The notes under the pieces are model-generated. The model did not search any database and was not told the DNA's origin. It saw only the letters and a list, made by a program, of their open reading frames with translations. Source: Chitinispirillales bacterium (GTDB taxonomy: Bacteria; Fibrobacterota; Chitinivibrionia; Chitinivibrionales; Chitinivibrionaceae). From it: a stretch of DNA of 25,280 nucleotides. The translations under genes were made by a program, and so were the position numbers. This document shows, piece by piece, positions 1 to 6,393 of the stretch (position 1 is the stretch's first letter; the number at the start of each line of letters is the position of its first letter). Location of the stretch: positions 1 through 25,280 of the forward strand of contig JAIRUI010000127.1 of the NCBI GenBank assembly GCA_031254455.1. Reading direction: 5' to 3'.

Positions 1-1
1 A

Positions 2-112
2 CTTGCAAGATTTAATCGTAAGACGTGTCGTTATTCGAAAGCGATTGATATGGTAATAGCATCACTAATACTTTTGTTTAACGAAGAAATTATTGAATAT
101 ATATTTAGTTAG
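2..112 (+). pseudogene. C-terminal end of an IS1-type transposase (truncated by window edge)
   Basis: The frame starting at base 2 is open for 36 codons and stops with TAG at 110-112. It reads LARFNRKTCRYSKAIDMV followed by a hydrophobic tail. The pattern LARxxRKTxxYSKxxxM is the typical C-terminus of IS1-family transposases, where it follows the last acidic catalytic residue. Only this tail is visible because the window begins inside the gene, so I cannot tell whether the copy is intact. It is the first of several IS pieces packed into the first 2.8 kb. Recognition is by motif memory, not by search; the fragment is short, so confidence is moderate. Confidence 0.55.
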
Positions 113-178
113 CAAGCCCTAGCATATTGACTTTTGTAGCGCATAAATTATATTTATAGGTAACAAAAGAGGAATTTT

Positions 179-603
179 GTGTTGCTTATAACGGATAGAG
201 AACGTGAAAGCATAGTATTTCACAAGAAAAATGGAGAGAAAAATTCGGATATTGCAAAATGGACGCGAGTTAGTGTAAGCAGTATAACAAGAATATGGCA
301 TCGTTACACAATGACAGGTATTTATACCCCCAAACTACAGAATAGCGGTAGGAAGCAATTAGTTACAGATTTACAAATGGATATGGTTGTAGCAAGAATC
401 AAAGACAAGCCAGACATTACTTTGTCCGATTTGATAGAAGAGATGTCGCTTGGAATTAGTGAATCGGCTCTTTGTAGGCGCTGACTCACACTTAAAAAAA
501 GACGTTATGTCCGGTAGAACAAAATCGTATTGATGTTCAAGAAAGTCGTTATGAATAGCGTGAGAACAAACAGTCGTGTTTTGATGTTAATAAGTTGATT
601 TTA
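179..603 (+). pseudogene. IS630-family transposase remnant (N-terminal half, stop codons and frameshift)
   Basis: A GTG start at 179, preceded by an AGAGGAA ribosome site at 169-174, opens a 101-codon frame that stops at TGA 482-484. It begins LLITDRERESIVFHKKNGEK and carries a helix-turn-helix (NSDIAKWTRVSVSSITRIWHRY), the DNA-binding domain of IS630/Tc1-type transposases. After the TGA the same frame continues LTLKKRRYV, then the similarity moves to another frame at 514-603, reading VEQNRIDVQESRYE, a TAG where Trp is expected, then RENKQSCFDVNKLI. This is the usual IS630 linker that leads to the first catalytic Asp. The DDE catalytic domain is absent after about 603. At least two nonsense codons and one frameshift make this a dead element. 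Confidence 0.72.
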
Positions 604-745
604 TGTCAACATAAGGTATTTAACTTAAATGCAGAAACTTATTGTATGATTGTAGTATCAGCTAAACAATATTAATGACTATATCAATAATACAAAAAAA
701 TATATTTCACTAAAACCAATAACCAAACAGAGAGGTGTTTACAGT

Positions 746-870
746 ATGAGCAATATTAAAGGGAACCAATAAATGACGGAAAAGGTGGAAAAGGACAGCG
801 TTGTGTACGTTGCAATAAATACACGGTCTTTGGCGATTACTGTACTAGTTGCGGTGCAAAGAGAGTTTGA
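746..870 (+). pseudogene. Zinc-ribbon mini-protein gene with a one-base frameshift
   Basis: An ATG at 746 with a good ribosome site (AGAGAGGTG, about 729-738) starts MSNIKGNQ and stops at TAA 770-772. From 763, one frame over, the sequence is open to TGA 868-870 and reads EPINDGKGGKGQRC, then VRCNKYTVFGDYCTSCGAKR. This is a classic CxxC...CxxC zinc ribbon. Restoring a single base in the GGG run at 761-763 would fuse the two parts into a protein of about 41 residues. The reading is therefore a small gene broken by one deletion, or a sequencing error, or less likely programmed frameshifting. The zinc ribbon resembles in style the intact ones at 6205 and 9060 in this window. Its function is unknown; such ribbons usually bind nucleic acid or protein. 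Confidence 0.6.
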
Positions 871-913
871 AGAGTTTGAACTGTAAAGAATTAAAAAGCA
901 AGAAATGACATCA

Positions 914-951
914 AAATAAGATAAACCAAAATTTATTGGCTTATCTTATTT
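914..951 (+). other. Hairpin immediately upstream of the radical SAM gene
   Basis: AAATAAGATAA at 914-924 is perfectly complementary to TTATCTTATTT at 941-951. A further CC/GG pair (926-927 with 938-939) sits inside, across a one-base mismatch, around a 10-nt loop. The stem ends seven bases before the AGGAGA ribosome site (958-963) of the gene at 969. It could be a terminator left from upstream, but there is no real U-run, or a leader hairpin affecting translation or stability. Confidence 0.5.
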
Positions 952-968
952 CAAAACAGGAGAATTTT

Positions 969-1988
969 ATGTTGCTACATTGGTTAAAAATTATTTTGAA
1001 ACATCTTTTGCCGGTATCTGCCAAAGCAAAAATTAGAAAACTATTGCTAAGATTAACAGGAAACAGATTACCGACAACAGTCAGAATAGAGGCGTCAACC
1101 TTGTGTCAGTTAAATTGCAGTGCTTGTTATATGCGCAAATCTAATTATGGTTCTATGGGCAAAGGATATTTGAAATTCTTTGATTTTGAAAACTTTATCC
1201 AACGGAACAAATTTGTTAAAAACATAGAATTGTCAAACAGCGGAGAAATTTTTTTGAACCCTGATTTAATTCATATCATTAAATACGCCTTTGAAAATAA
1301 TGTTAAGTTATCTGCAGGGAATGGTGTAAATTTTAATACAGTTTCAGACGAAATTATAGAAGCGTTAGTGAAATTCTGTTTCCGACATATCAGTATTTCA
1401 ATAGATGCCGCTTCTCAACAAATTTACTCTTTGTATAGAACTAACGGTAATTTTAACACAGTTATTGAAAACATCAAAAAACTGAACGAATGCAAACAGA
1501 AATACAATTCAAAATTTCCTGAATTAACTTGGCAATATATAATAATGGAACATAACGAAGAAGACGTTATTAAGGCGAAGAAAATGGCAGAACAATTAGG
1601 AATGCGTATATCTTTCAAATTGCCTTGGGATGACTATGTTTCTCAAAATAAAGATATGTTGATAAAAGAAACCGGATTAAAATGCTTGAGCCACAAAGAA
1701 TTATTTGAGGCAAAGAAAATAATTCCGAATTCAAATTGTTACGGATTATGGAGTTCGCCGCAAATAAATTGGGACGGACGTTTATTAGGATGCTGTGTAG
1801 TATATAAAGATGATTTTGGCGTAAATGTTTTTGATATCGGTTTGAAAAAAGCGATAAATTCAGAAAATTACAAAAGTGCAAAAAAAATGTTGTTGGGTAA
1901 AGTAGATGTTATCCAAAATACCCAAAACATTCCTTGTATTATCTGCGAACAATATCAAACAATGAAAGAAACAGGAATATATGTATGA
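969..1988 (+). CDS. Radical SAM protein with SPASM-like C-terminal cysteines
   Basis: The product is 339 residues counted from ATG 969, which is preferred over the in-frame ATG at 936 because AGGAGA lies at 958-963. The core has the radical SAM signature CxxxCxxC (CQLNCSACY, Cys46, 50 and 53), which binds a 4Fe-4S cluster that cleaves S-adenosylmethionine. The usual barrel features follow, including a NSGEIFLNPDL segment and ISIDAAS. The C-terminal part has Cys257, a GCC pair at 275-276 and a CxxC at 323-326, the spacing of a SPASM/twitch auxiliary-cluster domain. Such enzymes modify peptides, sugars or tRNA; the substrate cannot be read here, and no precursor peptide or partner gene is adjacent. 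The N-terminus (LLHWLKIILKHLL) is an amphipathic helix that may touch the membrane. The gene is intact although surrounded by dead IS pieces and bracketed by hairpins at 914-951 and 2006-2054, which suggests it arrived horizontally. Confidence 0.85.
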   Translation: MLLHWLKIILKHLLPVSAKAKIRKLLLRLTGNRLPTTVRIEASTLCQLNCSACYMRKSNYGSMGKGYLKFFDFENFIQRNKFVKNIELSNSGEIFLNPDLIHIIKYAFENNVKLSAGNGVNFNTVSDEIIEALVKFCFRHISISIDAASQQIYSLYRTNGNFNTVIENIKKLNECKQKYNSKFPELTWQYIIMEHNEEDVIKAKKMAEQLGMRISFKLPWDDYVSQNKDMLIKETGLKCLSHKELFEAKKIIPNSNCYGLWSSPQINWDGRLLGCCVVYKDDFGVNVFDIGLKKAINSENYKSAKKMLLGKVDVIQNTQNIPCIICEQYQTMKETGIYV

Positions 1989-2005
1989 TTAAAATAAACC
2001 CAAAT

Positions 2006-2054
2006 TGTCCATTAGCCCATTTTTCATTTATTATAAATTATTTTCTAATGGACA
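2006..2054 (+). repeat. 10-bp perfect inverted repeat after the radical SAM gene
   Basis: TGTCCATTAG at 2006-2015 is the exact reverse complement of CTAATGGACA at 2045-2054, with 29 AT-rich bases between. The loop is long for a terminator and no T-run follows. It may be an IS or recombination end, or a weak transcript-end hairpin for the gene stopping at 1988. Confidence 0.45.
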
Positions 2055-2110
2055 CCGTTAGAGTAATTTATTGTTTTTCAGGAATTTATTGTTAGAAAGA
2101 GTAGCATTTT

Positions 2111-2812
2111 ATGAATGATTTGTCGCTTGAATTTATTTATGAAGAGATAACGGCTTGTAGCGGGCTCGCCCTACTTAAGAATATGGTTGCCCTGATAGGT
2201 TTTCAAGAGAAATTGAGTAACCTTTCATTACCGCGTCAATGATCAAATCGCGGGACATCTCCGGTTCAATTGATAATGCAGTTTATCGCCTCTATTTGGT
2301 GTGGAGTCAACCGTTATTCACACTTGGACATATCTCGATTTGACACGACGCTTCAGAAGTTTTTTGGCTGGCAACGGATGCCTGAACATAAAGCGTTTCA
2401 GAGATATTTTGCGAAATTTTCATTTTACGGCGCTTTTGAGAAAGTTTTCGGAGAACTTTACCGCTGGTTTTTATCCGGCTTGTCATTCAACAATTTTACT
2501 TTGGATATTGATTCATCCGTGATAAGCAGATATGGAGATCAAGAAGCCTCTTGTAATAGATATAACTCTCGTAAACCCGGTCGTAAATCGCATCATCCGC
2601 TAATCGCTTTTGTCGCCGATGTTGATATGGTCGCTAACTTTTGGCTTCGTCCGGGAGATTCGCATAGCAACAATAATTTTCAAGCGTTTCTTGAAGAAAC
2701 GTTGTCGCATTTTTCAAATAAAAAGATAGGTTTGCTACGTCTTGACAGTGGATTTTACAGTAGCGCTACATTATGCATGCAACACAATATTCAATTCGAC
2801 TTCCGAAATTAA
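2111..2812 (+). pseudogene. IS1380-family transposase remnant (in-frame stop, C-terminus missing)
   Basis: The frame begins at ATG 2111 (MNDLSLEFIYEEITACSG), is interrupted by TGA at 2240-2242, and continues in the same frame to TAA at 2810-2812. After the stop it reads SNRGTSPVQLIMQFIASIWC, then LDIDSSVISRYGDQEA, KPGRKSHHPLIAF, NFWLRPGDSHSNNNF and LLRLDSGFYSS. These are the conserved DDE 'group 1' blocks of IS1380-type transposases, including the first Asp (DIDSS) and the second (LDSGF). Intact relatives are roughly twice as long, so the last catalytic Glu region is gone; similarity ends near 2795. The single nonsense codon could once have been a sense codon such as CGA. No terminal inverted repeats were identified. 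The copy is inactive. Confidence 0.78.
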
Positions 2813-3081
2813 ATTATTTGTAAAATAATCAAACAAGATATTTAACGTTTTTTCACTTCTCAAATCAAAGCCGCCTACATCGTTACGCCGAAACCCGAAC
2901 AAACTGAAATCAAACTCATTTTTTCTTAGTTTTTAGTTTTCAAATATCCGACGAAGGTATCGGCGGCGGAATAAATCTTTTTTTCGGAAATTAAATAGGT
3001 TTCGTTTGGCAAATTGTATATTAATACGAACTTCGTAGGTTTGATGACGATTCACGAAAAAAATATCTTTAAGGAATTTTA

Positions 3082-3837
3082 GTGAAAGAAACGGTTATAG
3101 AGATAAGGAATTTAATCGCAAAATACGGCGAAAAAGAAATTCTTCACGATGTCTGCGCCGACTTTCATAAATCGGAAATCAAAGTAATACTCGGAACAAG
3201 CGGCTGCGGGAAAACCACGCTTCTCAAACATATTATCGGACTTGTAAAGCCGGCGCACGGAAGCGTTAGAATTTTTGGAACTTTAATCGGCGAACTTGAC
3301 GAACCGGATACTGTGGCCATCCTGAAAAAAATCGGTATAGTGTATCAAAACGGTGCGCTGCTCGGTTCTTTATCCGTTGCGCAAAACGTAGCGCTGCCGC
3401 TGAAAATGCATACGAAATTAAGCGATAAAATAATTGACGAAATTGTTCGCGATAAACTAAGAAGCGTACGAATGAGTCATGCTTACGACTTGTTTCCGGA
3501 CGAACTTTCCGGCGGAATGCGTAAACGCGCCGCAATCGCAAGAGCGCTGGTTTTAGATCCGCCGATTTTATTTTGCGACGAACCGTCGGCGGGGCTTGAT
3601 CCGGTAACTTCATCCGGAATAGATGAATTACTGGTTGAAATGCGCGACCGCCTTTCGATAACAATAGTTGCGGTTACTCATGAAATAGAGTCCATTAAAA
3701 CTATTGCCGACTCAATCATATATTTGGAAAAAGGACGCGTTTATTTTGACGGTTCTTTAAAAGACGGCTTAGCGATTAGCGAAGGGAAAGTACATGACTT
3801 TTTCAATCGAATCGACAGAAACGGTATAAACGATTGA
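3082..3837 (+). CDS. mlaF: ABC transporter ATPase, MlaF/Ttg2A-like
   Basis: The product is 251 residues from GTG 3082, with AAGGAA at 3071-3076. Walker A is GTSGCGKTT (38-46), the Q-loop is YQNGALLGSLSVAQNVALPL (around 88-107), the signature is LSGGMRKR (142-149) and Walker B is ILFCDEPSAGLDP (162-174), followed by a switch His in VAVTHE. The Q-loop wording (QxGALxxSLxVxxNVxxPL) and the LSGGMxxR signature are characteristic of MlaF, the ATPase that powers phospholipid transport between inner and outer membrane with the permease MlaE and substrate-binding MlaD. Neither partner is in the window: upstream is IS debris and downstream, nine bases after the stop, the accessory island begins. Either mlaE and mlaD lie elsewhere or the cluster was split. 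High confidence for the ATPase family, moderate for the Mla assignment. Confidence 0.85.
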   Translation: MKETVIEIRNLIAKYGEKEILHDVCADFHKSEIKVILGTSGCGKTTLLKHIIGLVKPAHGSVRIFGTLIGELDEPDTVAILKKIGIVYQNGALLGSLSVAQNVALPLKMHTKLSDKIIDEIVRDKLRSVRMSHAYDLFPDELSGGMRKRAAIARALVLDPPILFCDEPSAGLDPVTSSGIDELLVEMRDRLSITIVAVTHEIESIKTIADSIIYLEKGRVYFDGSLKDGLAISEGKVHDFFNRIDRNGIND

Positions 3838-3845
3838 AAGCATAT

Positions 3846-3880
3846 AAATTTAGGTAACTATATACATCTTTACACTAAAA
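3846..3880 (+). repeat. Outer left copy (a) of the island-end repeat
   Basis: This stretch (AAATTTAGGTAACTATATAC, then a TTTACACT core) is the first of two tandem copies with a 33-bp period; the second is at 3884-3910. Its reverse complement matches 10361-10394 apart from a few substitutions and small indels, making an outer inverted-repeat pair about 6.5 kb apart. It begins nine bases after the mlaF stop codon. Confidence 0.65.
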
Positions 3881-3883
3881 ATT

Positions 3884-3908
3884 ATGATGACTATATACAA
3901 TTTTACAC
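3884..3908 (+). repeat. Inner left copy (b): 25-bp perfect inverted repeat with 9345-9369
   Basis: The 25 bases at 3884-3908 (core ACTATATACAATTTTACAC) are the exact reverse complement of 9345-9369. The last bases overlap the stop end of the leftward gene at 3908-4120. A perfect 25-bp match 5.4 kb away in inverted orientation is far beyond chance, even at this AT content, and marks a likely element boundary or a site used by a recombinase. Confidence 0.75.
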
Positions 3909-4120
3909 TAATCGTCAAACGTTTCAAATATAATCTTACATTTGTTATCGCTTGACACATAAAATTGAACGCCTTTTAATTTTTCTACATTCATTTCTTT
4001 TTCTAAACTTTTCTTAAATTTAAGCATTCTACTTTCAATTTCTTTAACAAGTTTAAATTCTGCTTTATTTTCTTTTGAAATAACTTTTATTGGCTTTTCA
4101 ATAACTTTTGTTTGCCACAT
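3908..4120 (-). CDS. Hypothetical protein, 70 residues, lysine/glutamate-rich
   Basis: The gene starts at ATG 4120 with AAAGGA just upstream. The product begins MWQTKVIEKPIKVISKENK and is highly charged, with a helical middle (KEIESRMLKFKKSLEKEMNV) that may form a short coiled coil, and a beta-rich end (VQFYVSSDNKCKIIFETF). I recognise no family. It is the last gene of a leftward series (5850 to 3908) with phage-like members. Its stop codon falls inside repeat copy (b), so the island boundary may have defined its C-terminus. Confidence 0.6.
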   Translation of the reverse strand: MWQTKVIEKPIKVISKENKAEFKLVKEIESRMLKFKKSLEKEMNVEKLKGVQFYVSSDNKCKIIFETFDD

Positions 4121-4150
4121 AATTTATCCTTTCGATAATTTTATAACCAA

Positions 4151-4429
4151 TTATTCTTCCATTATAAAATTAGGAAAGTCAAGTTCGTCAATTCCTAATA
4201 TTCTACACTTGTTTCTAAAAATATCAAGCCCCAAATCCATTAAAGAATTATTAGATTTATTAGAACCCATACACCATAATTCTATCGCCCTACTCAATTT
4301 ACCCAATTCATCATTTATAAAATGAATATCCACGCCAGTTGCTCTGGCTACCACTTGGTCGCTATTTTGATAATTTATTATCGTTTGGTCTTTAATCTGC
4401 TGATAATATTCTTTATTTAATTTAACCAT
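4151..4429 (-). CDS. Hypothetical protein, 92 residues, phage-module neighbour
   Basis: The gene starts at ATG 4429; the nearest Shine-Dalgarno-like sequence (AAAGGA) lies about 11 bases upstream. The product begins MVKLNKEYYQQIKDQTIINY, contains a soluble, mostly helical middle (DELGKLSRAIELWCMG) and ends FPNFIMEE. There is no signal peptide or membrane segment. I do not recognise the family. It sits 30 bases upstream of the 70-residue gene and downstream of the tail-fibre-like gene, so it probably belongs to the same transcript. Small uncharacterised genes next to fibre genes can be chaperones or regulators, but nothing in the sequence shows that here. Confidence 0.6.
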   Translation of the reverse strand: MVKLNKEYYQQIKDQTIINYQNSDQVVARATGVDIHFINDELGKLSRAIELWCMGSNKSNNSLMDLGLDIFRNKCRILGIDELDFPNFIMEE

Positions 4430-4490
4430 ATTTTTAGTTTCCTTTTCAATTATATTAAAAATATTTCAGTAAAATTTTAACTTTTTACAC

Positions 4491-4658
4491 TTATCCACGT
4501 TTTTCCCTATTCTTATCCCACCCTTTTATTATATCTAACGCCCAAGGACTTATACGATAATATTGAGATGCTGGAAGTTTAACTTGCTCTTGCTCTTGCC
4601 CTTGATATGTACGCACAAATCTATTCATAATTTGTTCGTCTCTTGTCATATTTCCCAT
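4491..4658 (-). CDS. Small hypothetical protein, 55 residues
   Basis: Reading leftward, ATG at 4658 is preceded by GTAAGGAAAATTG, a good ribosome site placed within the end of the tail-fibre-like gene, whose stop is at 4669-4671. The frame runs to TAA at 4491-4493. The product reads MGNMTRDEQIMNRFVRTYQG, then a GQEQEQVKLP stretch, then YYRISPWALDIIKGWDKN. A second in-frame ATG lies at codon 4. It has no known domain; the tyrosine and tryptophan content resembles small phage structural or assembly proteins, but this is only an impression. The tight spacing behind the fibre gene supports real translation. Confidence 0.55.
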   Translation of the reverse strand: MGNMTRDEQIMNRFVRTYQGQEQEQVKLPASQYYRISPWALDIIKGWDKNREKRG

Positions 4659-4668
4659 TCAATTTTCC

Positions 4669-5571
4669 TTACAAAGATACAGCCGCAGACGTATCGTTAA
4701 AGTTTCCGTGATACGAAATTGTTGCTGTTGTGTCTGTTAATCCGCTTGGAGCAACCAACGTAATTCCTTCTGGACTTATAGTAAAGCCCAAACCTGTTAA
4801 ATATGAATTTGAACCGCCGTTATTTATATATAGCGCAGGAACAGAATAAGTAGCGCCCGGACGAGCATAATCACCGTTAGAATTAAATCCCGGAATATTT
4901 AATGTCTCCCAAGTTATAAACTGATATGTTCCCGAACTCACAAATCCTGTTATACTGACATACACACTTACCGCTGCTCCCCAAATAGTCCAATAGATGT
5001 TAAATGTTCCTGAACTTATCTGAACTGTTTGCTGTCCTTGATATACTACATCCAACCGACTACCATTAACAGCCAAAGCCCCCGTGCTAACTGAACCCAC
5101 ATCTATAAGGTCGTTATCTAATGAAATAACGCCGTTTTCGTCGATATTTATATTTTTCCCTGCATTACTCGGTGAAACTGCATTCCCAGAAGATGTTGCA
5201 GATATTACATTATCGTCAATCGTTATTCCATCTCCAGCAGTATATGGAATTGCCGGTGCAGTATTTGTTATTACATTATTTGAAATATCTATTCCGTTTC
5301 CAGCCACAAAATTTTGTTGTTCAGGAATGTTTGCGGAGATAACATTATTTTCAATAGTAATATTATCACCAGCGGTATAACTTATTTGTTCAATCGTTGG
5401 AACTTGCGACCACGCTTGATTTTTTCTTCCGTAAAGGTTTCCATCGTTTGGAGCGTCAGATATACCTCCTTCTCCGCCACTTCCTCCACCCGTATTGTTA
5501 TTACCTGCACCCTGAATATAAGGTGGAAGAACTAACCTTTCACCACTCATAAATCGCCCTGTATTTTCCAT
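4669..5571 (-). CDS. Phage tail-fibre-like protein with repeated beta motifs
   Basis: The product is 300 residues from ATG 5571. After a Gly-rich linker (GGGSGGEGG) comes DAPNDGNLYGRKNQAWSQV, a segment of the type DAPxDGxxYGRxNxxW that is common in phage tail-fibre and baseplate adaptor proteins. Then follow four related units: AGDNITIENNVISA, AGNGIDISNNVITN, AGDGITIDDNVISA and the diverged AGKNINIDENGVIS. Such units form trimeric beta-helical fibre shafts. The C-terminal 130 residues (rich in Ser, Gly, Tyr and Thr) would be the receptor-binding tip. It has no signal peptide, consistent with cytoplasmic virion assembly rather than secretion. It lies four bases downstream of a holin-like gene. 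No capsid, terminase, portal or tail-tube gene is present, so this is an isolated morphogenesis fragment, a tailocin part or a decayed prophage end. Confidence 0.7.
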   Translation of the reverse strand: MENTGRFMSGERLVLPPYIQGAGNNNTGGGSGGEGGISDAPNDGNLYGRKNQAWSQVPTIEQISYTAGDNITIENNVISANIPEQQNFVAGNGIDISNNVITNTAPAIPYTAGDGITIDDNVISATSSGNAVSPSNAGKNINIDENGVISLDNDLIDVGSVSTGALAVNGSRLDVVYQGQQTVQISSGTFNIYWTIWGAAVSVYVSITGFVSSGTYQFITWETLNIPGFNSNGDYARPGATYSVPALYINNGGSNSYLTGLGFTISPEGITLVAPSGLTDTTATISYHGNFNDTSAAVSL

Positions 5572-5574
5572 ATT

Positions 5575-5850
5575 TTACTTGTCTTTTCTACTATTTTCAA
5601 AAATTTTATCAATCGTTGTCGCACCCATAAACGCAAGCGGTACAGAACACAACGTCATAAGAACACTTCCATAAATTTCCTCACCTTTCCATATCCCATA
5701 CATAACACAGCCAAATACTCCCACAAGAGTAATAAGCGCTAACCACCACCGCCTTGAACTATAAAATTTTGGATTTATATGATTTGGGTTCGAATTTACA
5801 CTATAATCTGAAAATGTATCGCCCTGTGATTCAATATCTTGATTTTCCAT
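5575..5850 (-). CDS. Two-helix membrane protein, holin-like
   Basis: The product is 91 residues from ATG 5850 with GGAG six bases upstream. A hydrophilic N-terminus (about 34 residues) is followed by two membrane spans, WWLALITLVGVFGCVMYGIW (about 35-54) and a second one (GSVLMTLCSVPLAFMGATTI), and a short basic tail (KIFENSRKDK). Size, two spans and the position next to a tail-fibre-like gene are what one sees for class II-type phage holins, which permeabilise the inner membrane for lysis. Holins have little sequence conservation, so this is inference from topology and context; it could equally be an unrelated small membrane protein. It is the first gene of the leftward module, with the divergent structured region on its 5' side. 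Confidence 0.5.
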   Translation of the reverse strand: MENQDIESQGDTFSDYSVNSNPNHINPKFYSSRRWWLALITLVGVFGCVMYGIWKGEEIYGSVLMTLCSVPLAFMGATTIDKIFENSRKDK

Positions 5851-5962
5851 AAACTACTCCTTGTTTATTCTTTAACTATTATATTAATTGGTTGAGTTTC
5901 TAAATATTCCTGAATTTAATTCTTTTCCTGTATTTTAGCCGATACAAATATTATTTTGCGAA

Positions 5963-6116
5963 TGCTGTTAACAATGGATTGTTGAGATAATACTCGGCTT
6001 TTCATTCGAGTTCTTTATTTCTTTATGTTTATATAGGTGGCAAACTTCCTTTACCGGTTGTTCTGCCTATCAACACCTATATAAATAAACACGGGTGAAA
6101 TTCATTGTTAACAGCA
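5963..6116. other. 154-nt element able to fold as a three-way junction
   Basis: Bases 5963-5980 pair with 6099-6116 as an 18-bp closing stem with one G-T wobble; the core is GCTGTTAACAATG (5964-5976) with its exact complement at 6103-6115. Inside are two hairpins. One is a small stem, ACTCG 5992-5996 with CGAGT 6007-6011. The other is longer, TTTATATAGGTG 6028-6039 with CACCTATATAAA 6074-6085, and is extended by short pairings 6040-6045 with 6060-6066. It fills the gap between the leftward phage-like genes and the rightward zinc-ribbon operon. It may be a structured RNA, a leader for either operon, or a DNA site folded as single strand. I do not recognise it as a known RNA class. Confidence 0.6.
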
Positions 6117-6135
6117 AATTACTATGAATTGGCAG

Positions 6136-6198
6136 GACAGCCTCTCAACTGTCTTCTGTCTTAACTTTTTAACTTGCCGAAAGAAACGGCAGAAGGGG
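6136..6198 (+). promoter_or_regulatory. Leader with mutually exclusive hairpins over the ribosome site
   Basis: GACAG at 6136-6140 can pair with CTGTC at 6149-6153 or with CTGTC at 6156-6160. CTTCTG at 6153-6158 can pair with CAGAAG at 6190-6195, which overlaps the ribosome site AAGGGG (6193-6198). TGCCG at 6175-6179 can instead pair with CGGCA at 6187-6191 around an AAAGAAA loop. These pairings compete, the pattern expected of a translation switch for the gene at 6205. This is inferred from complementarity alone. Confidence 0.4.
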
Positions 6199-6204
6199 TG
6201 TTTT

Positions 6205-6393
6205 ATGACATTTTGTGATAATTGCGGGAAAGCATTAAGCAACGATGTGAAGATTTGCAAAGAATGCAATGCAACGGCTAAACGCAAAGAAATGGATGGT
6301 CGAGTTTTTTGTGCAAATTGTGGGAGTCAATTACGCGACAAGCAAGACAAATGCGATTGCTGTAATAGTATATTTATCAAAGGCGGTAAATAA
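6205..6393 (+). CDS. Double zinc-ribbon small protein
   Basis: The product is 62 residues from ATG 6205, chosen because AAGGGG lies at 6193-6198; the upstream in-frame ATG at 6124 has no ribosome site and lies in the structured leader. Two zinc ribbons are visible: FCDNCGKALSNDVKICKEC and FCANCGSQLRDKQDKCDCC, each CxxC...CxxC. Such twin ribbons (zinc_ribbon_2 type) are common in small bacterial adaptor proteins and at the N-termini of membrane proteins. Here the protein ends right after the second ribbon. The stop overlaps the next start by one base (TAATG), so it is translationally coupled to the secreted AgmX-type protein, pointing to a shared task. Function unknown; zinc binding is well supported. 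Confidence 0.8.
   Translation: MTFCDNCGKALSNDVKICKECNATAKRKEMDGRVFCANCGSQLRDKQDKCDCCNSIFIKGGK

Noticed and set aside
2771..2932. Leftward 53-codon open frame overlapping the IS1380 remnant end (reads FDFSLFGFRRNDVGGFDLRS)
   Set aside because: It has no usable start, no ribosome site and no recognised family, and its end runs into transposase sequence. It may be a scrap of a gene cut by the IS, but I cannot support it.
3846..3910. Ends of an IS256-type element (TGTGTAAAA-like core)
   Set aside because: The core resembles IS256-family ends, but their polarity would point outward from the island and no IS256 transposase or remnant is visible, so the family was not assigned.
3838..3930. In-frame continuation of mlaF past its stop, with an 11-residue repeat (NYIHLYTKN, DDYIQFYTN)
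   Set aside because: The apparent protein repeat is explained by the 33-bp DNA repeat. It lacks a start and overlaps the leftward gene, so it is treated as DNA repeats only.
5084..5535. Rightward open frames opposite the tail-fibre-like gene
   Set aside because: They are shadows of the repetitive fibre sequence, without ribosome sites.
5963..6116. Integron attC-like site
   Set aside because: The paired ends contain GTTAACA, but this does not fit the RYYYAAC/GTTRRRY core pairs, and no integrase gene is near. Reported as an unclassified structure instead.
6124..6204. Upstream ATG extension of the zinc-ribbon protein
   Set aside because: No ribosome site precedes 6124, and the segment lies in the structured leader; AAGGGG clearly supports 6205.
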